A DNA stretch of 64,000 nt from Lophius americanus (lineage: Eukaryota; Chordata; Actinopteri; Lophiiformes; Lophiidae), in assembly GCA_037951165.1 (NCBI GenBank), contig JBBDHG010000057.1:13170001-13234000 (forward strand), given 5' to 3'. The notes beneath the pieces were generated by a model. It was not told where the DNA came from and searched no databases. It saw only the letters and a program-made list of their open reading frames with translations. A program made the position numbers and the translations under genes. This document shows positions 55,221-64,000 of the stretch, piece after piece; the stretch's first letter is position 1, and each line of letters begins with the position of its first letter.

Positions 55221-55252
55221 TTTTGTTTGTTTGTTTGTTTGTTTGTTTGTTT
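55221..55252. repeat. (GTTT)n microsatellite
   Basis: Eight tandem GTTT-type units without interruption. Confidence 0.95.
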
Positions 55253-56880
55253 AAACAAAGGTCCAAACTCTACAAAACTCAAAACTGATAAGGACTAGAT
55301 AAAGCTAAATAAAAGGAGGGCACACCAAAAAAAAAGAAGGTACATTTGGCACAAGCACACAATAAATAATTTAATACAAATTTTATAAATTAAGAAAAGA
55401 AGGGGGGCGGGGGCGCACACCACTCACGAGACAGACATTCAATTTGAAATATTTGAAAAAAAGATTGCCGCTCACTGAAAAAACTTTACAGTATTACCTC
55501 CAAGTGAATATTTGATCTTCTCCAGCTTTAAAAAGGAAATGATGTCATTCAATCAGTGAGTACAGGGAGGAGCTTATGTCTTCTATTAACAAAGGAGAAG
55601 ATGGCGTCTTACCAGTAAAGAGGTAAAAGCTATCACATCCAAATAATTTGAGGAATTTCACTTGTAGTATTCCGGAAAACCAAATATGGCAAAGTGGAAA
55701 GAGACATTTATATCTATATCATTGTTCTGCCAAAAGCCAGATGAAGATAAACAGAATAGACCAGGTGTGTTAAATTGCAAGGTGAGGGAAGTCATTAGTT
55801 ACAGCGGTCAGCGACATTCAGATAGAGCTTGAGTTTATTTGAATTCTATAAGGAGCTGCCGCCCACCAATCATCGTCCTGGTTAAGCCCCAGTTCACCCT
55901 CCGAAGCAGCCTTCACATTAGTTTCCAGTGAACCGTCATAGGATTAAAGTTGGTTACTTTTCATGATGTGTTTAAATTCGTCCAAAGAACGCCTGTTGAG
56001 TGCAATAAATGTGAACACTAGCAGCTATTTAAGTTTCCATACAGCCTGCATCAAGTGTAGACACAAAAAAAGTCAGTCCTATCAATTCTTAAACAAGGGT
56101 TTGGTGATTTGTCATTTGGAGTGCATTCACAGCTAATGGTTCGCCCCAAAACTCATTAGATCTGCAGCAAGGGAATGAGTGGGGAAAAGCCAACAAGAGG
56201 GTCTTAAAAGTATTTAAATGTAGGGAGATTCACTAGGTTTGAAATATAGGTCAACATATTTTTTTTGTAAACATCACCAAAAGCTGGTGAACATGGTAAA
56301 CAATGTAAGAGTAATATCGATAGTAACACACAGTCAGTACTGATGCGTTACATTAACTCTGGACTACTTCCCCTCTTAGACTCTACACATACTCTCACAT
56401 GTTTGTTTTTTTCTTCGCTCATTCTTGCACATCTAACACTTTATGTATTTGCATATAAGCATGCATATGTATATGTGTACATTTATGTGTGCATATGTTT
56501 GCACATGATGCACACATGCCATTATTTTCACATCTTAAACTACTTTTTTGCTACATTTCTTCCTCTTATCGTACATTCTCTAGTGTTTGTTTTATCAATA
56601 TTTACGTCTAGATTTTAATTGACTCCCCGTCTACCATGTCAAACTCCTTGTAAGTGTGACTAACTTTGGTAAACCATTTTCTGATTCTGATTAGCATTTA
56701 GCTCCTGCAGCCTAAAAGAGCTAACATGTTGGACTCTGAGTGTTCAAATCGGACATATATCTGGGCTTTACAAATCGTCTTCGTAATATATAGAGCAGAG
56801 ATGGGAGGAGAAGGGAAAGAAAAGGGAAGAACACAGATTGTTTATTTAAAGTTTGCTAGTTTACAGCTAGTACGTCCAAC
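55253..56880. other. Intergenic DNA with simple repeats
   Basis: No supported gene. A G-rich patch (GGGGGGCGGGGGCGC) lies near 55402-55417 in AT-rich DNA. A TATG/CATATG-type microsatellite region covers about 56445-56520. Confidence 0.5.
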
Positions 56881-56885
56881 ATGTC

Positions 56886-56924
56886 CATTTGTCCAAAACA
56901 ATATAAAATTGTTTTGGACAAATG
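56886..56924. repeat. Perfect 17-bp hairpin with 5-nt loop
   Basis: CATTTGTCCAAAACAAT, loop ATAAA, and the exact complement. The flanks do not extend the pairing. It could be the centre of a collapsed foldback element or an untested small-RNA hairpin. Confidence 0.9.
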
Positions 56925-56929
56925 ACCTC

Positions 56930-59300
56930 CAGGTGAATGTCCAGCTCCAGGTTGCTGTGCATTTTGTTTCATAACCAAAGCTCTGTATAAACAATATACT
57001 GTCCATGTGTAACTAAAACATAAGTGGAACCATGGTGATATTTGTGGTGAAGGTTGCAATGACATCTAATCTACTCTACAATGAAGAACTCAAAGGGTAA
57101 TTATTGGATTTCACTTTCCCACAGAGTTGCAGAGTATTGATCAACAGCATTGATAGGAGATCAGATTACTGGGACCCAAAAAAAAAATATCAGCGGATGA
57201 GGCTTATCCTGGTTGTGACATCTGGGACTGTGGCACTTCTGTCTGCATGCGTCATAACTGATGTCTGTGCAACGGAAGAGATGGAAACACATGCAACTCA
57301 GTCATGCTGCCCACATCTCCTACAATTTTTTCTGCTCTCTGATTTCCTCTTCAGGTCCATTTGCCAATTCTCCTTGGATACCAAAAAAGGAAAGCAGTGA
57401 CATCATCCGTCATTCTTGTTGCCACCTAATTGTGAAACTGGTGATATCAGAGGCCACAACACCCGACTGTGTCTCTGCTACTGCTGGCTCTGTTCATGGA
57501 CGATCTGCAACAACTCATCCAATAAGAGCAGACCAAGTGTAAAAAATTATGTGTTTTCTCACCTAAAAATACAAAAAAAGACAACTTGGGCACAGGGTCT
57601 AGAAATATAATGTGTTCACAGCTTCCAAAGTGTTTCTCAGATCAATTGTAATGCATCACCTCGGGCCCAGATTGCTTCCTATTTCCTAGGGATGAATGTG
57701 AAACATGAAAGCAGCAGGATTAGGTGTTGATTAATGAACAGAATGGTGAATAATGTGTGATAAAGGCACATGGTTGAAAACATGCTCAGAGATTTTATTC
57801 TTGACATTATTATTATAATATATAAATTAAAAAGTACACTCTAGTTTCATAATTTGAATAAAGACTATAACTTTTATTATAGAAATAAGACCTTCTTCCC
57901 CTATCATCAATCAAAAGGTGACTTTTAGCAATAAACCCCCCCCCCCCCCACAATTTTTTGAGTTCAAGTTTCAGTTTTCAGCTTAGCCAACAAGAGGATG
58001 AGACAAAGCCACATATAACTTGACAGAAGATAGTTTTCTTTGTGTGTGCGTGTATATGGTTGTGTGTGTGTGTCAGCTTCCAATTAAAAAAAGTAGTTAC
58101 TGCCATTAACTACCAGATCCTGACATACCTGTCTGTGACAGGGATAATTGAACAGTTAATGAAGTTGCTGCATTGCTGCCTTCCGTAAAAGCAAACAGAA
58201 ACTCTCTGACCCTGCAGACGCTCACCCAGTAACTATATTTCCTGCTGCTGCAAGATAACTACAAATGTTTAATCGACTCAGTGGAAAGATCCTAAAGACA
58301 GCTGGAACAAAGAGAGAAAATGTATTAATGCTTTGGGAAAATGTACAGTGGTATGAGGAGACTCAACAATTTAAACTGTTTACACTTGCTCCTCCTCACA
58401 TTAAAACACTTCATTAAGCTTTCTGCAAAACTCAGAATAACATTAGCTAACAAAGTAAAAAATAAGATGGACTTTATAAGGAAAGAGCTTTATGAAATTA
58501 TCAAAGCCATCACTTCACTGGGTTGAAGCATCACACTTTTGTTATTGCTAATCTCTGTCACATTTTGGCTGCAAAAATACTTATAAATCAAAAGTCAATA
58601 ATAACATAAGCATCTGAATCGTGCTGACAGAAACCACAAAAGTGTACACATAAGAAATGAGTGAAAATATGGAACGTCCCAGTTAAAGTATATTAAAAAA
58701 TGACAGTTTAATGAACGTATAATCCAGGGCTTAAACTGCTAATCAATCTTTTCTCCTACAAACTACAGCTGTATGCCACTATTTTGAATCTGCAGGGATA
58801 CTTCATTAATTTAGTTATTTCATGCTGTTGGTACATGCGCCCTCCACCTCCACATCTCTGCCTCGTACTCGAAGATCCATTAGTCGCGGCATAGTTATCA
58901 GCCACCACCACCAGTATCCACTCTCCAAAGGGGAGATATACCTGCTCAGAGCAGATCTCCCTGGAGTGCCTGAGCGCCTAAGACTTTCTGACAGACTTAC
59001 TCACATATAATCTGTTGTAATAAACATTCTAAAGTTCAGAGACAACGTTTCTTCAGCTGAATAAAACACTACATTTAAGTACCACTCTGTTTCCACTGTG
59101 TGGGCGCCAGAAAAAGGACAGTTTACAGTTTTTGTGGTGTTTGGCTAGGTTTAAGCAAAAGAAATAACCTAAACAAACAACAAATTCACTTTGATTGTGA
59201 GAAGAAACTTGCATGATTAAAAAGAAAATTCGCTGTTCTTTATTGAGGTATTTGAAAATGTAGAGTAAAGTTTGCTCTGTCAATGGGGACACGCCTGTAC
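56930..59300. other. Intergenic DNA with simple repeats
   Basis: No supported gene. A C14 run lies at 57936-57949 and a GT-rich tract at about 58038-58074. The remaining sequence is AT-rich and unrecognised. Confidence 0.5.
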
Positions 59301-59307
59301 TTCCAGG

Positions 59308-59590
59308 AATACAACCCCGATTCTCAAAAATACTTGAAACTGTATACAAATACAACAAAATACAGTTTCAATACAGTAAAAAAATTCAAATAAGATGGGA
59401 CAGGGGTAACAATGGACTTGACTTCAAAATTTGACTAATGCCGTAAAACAACTGCTTGGAATATTTTACAAGGAAATAGGTTGATTGAAATGTTTTAAGG
59501 TTTTGACATGATATGAAGTGGTCAGCATAAAGCCAAGCAGCCACTCACAAGCAAAGCTAGGTCAAGATCAGAGCCAAGCCATGGGTGACA
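59308..59590 (+). repeat. Common teleost interspersed repeat, decayed
   Basis: Begins near TACAACCCCGATTCTCAAAA and includes GATGGGACAGGGGTAACAA, CTGCTTGGAATATTTTACAA-GGAAATAGGTTGATTG and CACTCACAAGCAAAGCTAGG. The order matches an abundant fish repeat that opens TACAACCCCAATTCC. About 100 bases of the usual middle are missing. Its class is not known to me. Confidence 0.55.
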
Positions 59591-59599
59591 TGGAGGATT

Positions 59600-60689
59600 C
59601 AATTGAGAGGGAGGGGATGGTGGTGGCACAACATCAATCCTATTTCACCACCATTAATAATATTTTCAGATCACCGTTATTGCATTTATATAGAATGCTG
59701 GGCTGGAATAATGCTGCACCACTCAACGGTATGAATGACGATTTGGAGAAATCTGGTGTTGATATTGAAAATGATATGTATTATAATTTTGTTTAGAATA
59801 TTGTATATGTTCGGATGCTGGAAAGTCACAAAATGAACTAGTAGAAATTGTTTTTACTGTGAGCAAGTTAATCACTTTTATTGCTATGGTTTAACAAAAA
59901 TGTCATATGTGAAAGTGCCAAATAACTATTAACCAGGAATAATGTCAAATAAGCTACAACCAGCAGCATTTTCTTATCAAAAGAATTAATACAACTTACA
60001 GAAACACCATTACTAAATTCTTTGAACATGTCAGGTGAACATTTGGCGGGATAACAAGAATGTTTCCTGAATAAAACATCAGGATGAAAAATTATTTTTG
60101 AAAAACTGCAGATCATACAAGGTAAGGCTTAACCATTTGCTGTAATATTTTACACATGTTTGACCAGGTCTTAGTTGGTCTGTCATTGTCTCTGTATCAA
60201 AAATAACTCGTGTAGATGCAAGTCACAAACAAGTCAGGAGAGGCAAGTCACCAGATAAATGAAGATTCACCGCTACATGAAATTACAGGACATTCAATGT
60301 TATAGTGAATATTCACTACTCTGGTGACTTGCCAACAGCAAAATCCTGATCAGGTTGTGGCAAGAATATAAATTTCTCCAAAAACGTTGTGCCTTTTAGT
60401 TAGAAAAAAATAAATTTTGGATTAGTTTGATAATATCATCAAGGTTATACCTGTTTCAGACTCAATACTACTCATAAGTCTTAAGTCAGAATTATTGCCA
60501 GACAACTCGCATATAAAATGTTTATTAATATTATTCTAGTAGTGTAACATAAAAAATATAATTATAATTATTATTGTAAGTATTATTATTATAAAAGGAT
60601 AGCAATATGGAATTAAAGACACCAACAGTGACAGTAAATAATCACAAATAAAAATAAAACCAAAAGAGAAAATCTGATAAATGAGACTG
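59600..60689. other. Intergenic DNA, nothing recognised
   Basis: No supported gene or named repeat. AT-rich, with ATT-type simple stretches near 60555-60600. Confidence 0.5.
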
Positions 60690-60925
60690 TGAGTTTAGAT
60701 TACTAAAGGCTTTCTTATAAAGCTGTGTTTTAAGAGGTGTTTACAGGATGTTACTGAATCTGTCAGTCTCAGCTCCTCTGGCAGGGAGTTCCAGAGCTCA
60801 GGGGTCCTGACTGGCTCAGTGATGCAGCATGGAGCTAAGCTGTGAAGTGCTTTAAAAGAAACCGGCAAGATCTTAATGTCAGTTTGAGTTTGAGTTTGGT
60901 GTCTAGGCTCTGACTTCATCGCTCC
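60690..60925 (-). pseudogene. LINE ORF2 C-terminal fragment
   Basis: The minus strand encodes VSFKALHSLAPCCITEPV, then ELWNSLPEELRLTDSVTSCK, then a Lys-His-Leu-Leu-Lys-His end. This is the usual C-terminus of a fish LINE polyprotein (Trp-Asn-Ser-Leu-Pro-Glu-Glu-Leu-Arg block). A short deletion removed the part between 'LAPCCI' and 'EPVRTPELW'. No start or upstream domain remains. Confidence 0.7.
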
Positions 60926-63690
60926 CTGCAGGTATTTTCTAACATGGAGAATAATGTTAGGGGGAGTGATGAATAATCTACTGAGCCCCCTTTATTGGAG
61001 CCTACAGGTGGATGCAGGGGTGGTGGTTGGGCTGAACGTACAGGTAGCAACGCTTGATCAGAGCTGCAGCGGCGATACAAGGCGAGGGAGACGAGGGAAG
61101 TTGAGGGAAACCCTATCCCATTTAAGTGACATTTAAGTGACATTATCAAATGCAAAGGCAAGAATGAACCTTCAAGCTTAATTTCCTAAATAAATTATTT
61201 GATAAATAGTCAAGATTAAACTAATCATGAGAAGTAATATCCAATAACATTAAGTAGTAAGCGCACTCTTTTTTAACAGTAATATTTTTTGTGAAACTTT
61301 TCGGTTAATGATAAGTGAGGTACTCAAGGTTGACAGAAGATAGCGATAAGACATGATGTTAAATATTTAATAAAAAGGATTAGAATGGCTATAGCGCCAT
61401 GTTAGCCCACTCTTTCAGAACACTTTCAGAATGTTTCAGAACGCTTTCAGAACATTAGTGATCTATTGACCAATCAAGAAAGTGAACAAGTTCACAAAAT
61501 ACCAAACTCTTCCTTGAAAGAAAAAATAAAACATCCATTGCAGCTGTTTTTTTTTCTCAAAGCTGAAGATAACACCAAGAGAAGCATTATCAGCATGAAA
61601 TATCTCAAGAGTCACATGCTGAACTCTTATTTCACTGTGTAAATGTTCTGCCTCCACGGAGTGTCCAATAAATGGTGAACTGGGAACGTACAAATATTTG
61701 ATTTATTTTACTATTCATCATATTAAATTACATTTAAATGTAATACGTCACGCAGCCTGGTTTGCTTAAATATTTGTTCTAAATGTTGTGTGGGTACCGT
61801 AATTGTTTTAATGCTCGAACATTTTCCTGAGCTAATCATATCAGAATGCACTGCAACTGCTTCTTGGTGAAAGACTATTGTTGGGAGAGGTCAGGAAAAG
61901 TGGAGGTCTAGTCTAGACACCGACCTCTCACTCCTGAATTGGTTGAATTGGGGTTTTCATTGGGATTCAGATCACCTGGTCTTGCATAAACTGCATAAAG
62001 CAGTGGCTGTCAGCCAGTCTGCCTTTCCCCTTGGCTTTCAAACTGTTTGGTTTTGTTTATCTTTAGTTTAGGTACCTTTTAGTAATGGAAATACCTCTCA
62101 TAAGTCATGTCCTGGTCTCTCTGTCTTACTCCAGCTTTGAGCTATGTTGTGATACTAACTTCTAATTAATATCTACATAAATATTGCACCACTTGATCCT
62201 TATATTCAACTTTGAACTATTGTTTTTATTTCTGCCAAATTTGCAGCCTGCGGCACATTTTTCTATTTTATACGTATAACACTGTTCATTTTAAGTAATT
62301 TCAAATGTATGGGCTTCACCAAAGGTCACCACTGAGACAGTTAGATGTCAGAGACCACAGGCCATGTATTTAGTTTATTTCATACATTTGGTTAGATTGT
62401 GCTCTGACAGCTGCACAGATGCAGACTGTCCTCAAGAATAATCTGATAATGAAGCATGACATTTTTCATTTTTATGCATCCTTCATGTCAATGTGAAAAT
62501 CATGCTTTGATTTGGGATACTGTATATGCATCAACTGGTAACATCAATCAAAATTTAGTATAATAACTATGTGAATCTGATTTTGCTACTATAGTAAATA
62601 TTACATCAATTTTAACCAGGAAAGACTAATGGATCAAAGTACAAAAGTGTATATTTAATAATATGAACGACTTATTTATGGCAAAGTCAGCTCAGGCTTA
62701 GGTGGGAGTTTTTGTTGTGGAAAGTGATCTGTTTCTGAGTGCCAGCAGGATAGATTTTAGTGTCCTAAATGCGTAGCTCGGCTTGTTGCTACCTTGGTGG
62801 GGTCTTTGCAGGAGATATTGCACAGGGACTCCTGCAAAATTAATATAATTTTTTTTCACACAAACAATTACATAATCCTCTTTTCTGGCTCATCTGTGTA
62901 TCTTCCTCAGACTTTTCTGTCTGGTCTGCTTTGCCACAGCAGCTACTGCAGGGAGAGGAGAGCTTGATAAACTCACTCATGCCAGCTGTTTTGATGACCT
63001 GGTGCTTCTCTTGTAAGCTGTCTCCCCACACCTCTCTCTGGCAACTCCTTGCCAAACCCTGCCCACCTCAACACAATTATTTATTCCTTACAAAGTAAAA
63101 GAAATAAATATCCTAAAATCTCAAAAAGAGTAATGATGACTTTATTTGAAACGTTTACACTTGAGGGGAGCGGAAAGACATGAACAACCTTTTTACAGCG
63201 TTGTAGATGTGCGTTCACAGCGTGAGGGCTCTTGGATTCAAACGGATTTAAAGCTCTTGCGCTCTTCTTCTGTCTTTTGTCTCCCAGTGTCTCTCTTTTT
63301 TCCCTTTTCTGTGAGCGTGTATATGTGTAGGCATACAAGGGCGTAACTTCACAGCGACTCACAGCGCCATCTCCACACCTGAATGGTAATCACCTCATCC
63401 CCAGTAGTATACCTGGCTGTCATCCCACTCATTGCCCGATGGAACTGCAAGTTGCCAGATCCTGTATATTCCCAGTGTTTTTCATCTTCGGAGATTTTAA
63501 ACTGACTTGCCCATTTTTACCCTGTGATCAGGAAATCCATGCCCAGTGTATAGTTCTTTTCTGCGCTTACCTATTAACGTCCTTTAGAATCCCGGCTTGA
63601 ATTCAGTCATAGTCCTGTCATCTCACCATCACTCCAATCGATTTATTATTTCCCCCTTAAAGTATGGAAAAGTATGGAAAAATCATCACT
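60926..63690. other. Intergenic DNA, nothing recognised
   Basis: No supported gene. Small tandem patches occur (CACTCTTTCAGAACACTTTC-type near 61408-61455). Frames on both strands are short and unsupported. Confidence 0.5.
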
Positions 63691-63694
63691 GCTG

Positions 63695-64000
63695 ATCCTT
63701 CTTGCTAAAAAATTCAAATACTTTTTGAGGATAATATTCAAATTCATGCCCACACAGACCTTGGTGCGAGGAAGAACTGGATTGATTTGGGGAAAGGTCC
63801 ATTGTATGTACGACACTAAGGTGAGCTGGATCTCTTAATGTTTTCCATTTAGTCCAAATTTGTGCATATGAGTTGACTCGAGATTTTTCTTGTGTATTAT
63901 ATCTTTAACTGTAATGGTTCACATTTTACTCAATTACACTAGGAGGAGTTCTTTTTCCAAAAAACTCTTTCGTTATTTTAATACAGATGTAATGTAATTT
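63695..64000 (+). repeat. Unnamed dispersed repeat family, copy 3 (cut by window end)
   Basis: Matches copies 1 and 2: CACAGACCTTGGTGCGAGGA-AGAACTGGATTGATTT, GGGGAAAGGTCCATTGTATG, CATTTAGTCCAAATTTGTGC and TTCACATTTTACTC-A near the end. It is probably incomplete because the window stops. Confidence 0.65.

Noticed and set aside
57104..57400. 98-codon frame with a hydrophobic stretch, possible exon
   Set aside because: No recognisable family, and neighbouring overlapping frame shows equal openness.

Overview
The window is vertebrate genomic DNA. Coding sequence is sparse and split by GT-AG introns, and the noncoding DNA is AT-rich and full of microsatellites and decayed transposons. The repeats (two tRNA-derived SINE types, LINE fragments ending in TGAA or TGGA tails, Tc1, hAT and pogo-like pieces) are of kinds common in ray-finned fish. 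A teleost, probably spiny-rayed, is the best reading.

Only one gene can be supported. It is a complete gastrin/cholecystokinin type B receptor gene (cckbr) on the + strand, in five coding exons at 1191-1332, 17075-17323, 26806-27067, 35073-35200 and 38723-39300. The exons join in frame (intron phases 1, 1, 2, 1) to give 452 codons plus TGA. The product is a class A GPCR with N-glycosylation sites, seven membrane segments, Glu-Arg-Tyr, Cys-Trp-Met-Pro and Asn-Pro-Ile-Ile-Tyr motifs, and a cysteine- and Ser/Thr-rich tail. Type B is assigned from Ser-Arg-Glu-Leu-Tyr after TM5, Gly-Cys-Tyr-Val-Gln in loop 3, a His in TM7 and the C-terminal Ser-Tyr-Thr-Thr run. Its second extracellular loop nevertheless carries the Met-Cys-Arg of the type A receptor.

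Layout: 1-1190 is upstream DNA and 5' UTR with a long GA tract and a 9-codon uORF. 1333-17074 is intron 1, with a 16-bp minisatellite, a 35-bp foldback and several repeats. 17324-26805 is intron 2, with an 18/36-bp repeat open on both strands and LINE remnants. 27068-35072 is intron 3, with LINE, SINE, a perfect 36-bp palindrome and a perfect hairpin. 35201-38722 is intron 4, with a pogo-like element with TA duplications. 39301 to about 40430 is the probable 3' UTR. 40430-64000 is intergenic, with SINEs, an interstitial telomere-like tract, a repeat carrying a perfect DR1 nuclear-receptor motif, and other unclassified repeats. No second gene is supported downstream.

No wholly new protein system is visible. 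The most interesting items are the mixed type A/type B ligand-pocket signature of the receptor, the two-strand-open 36-bp repeat, several perfect inverted repeats, and an unnamed dispersed repeat family with three copies here. Repeat family names rest on recognition by eye and are tentative; exon coordinates were checked codon by codon.
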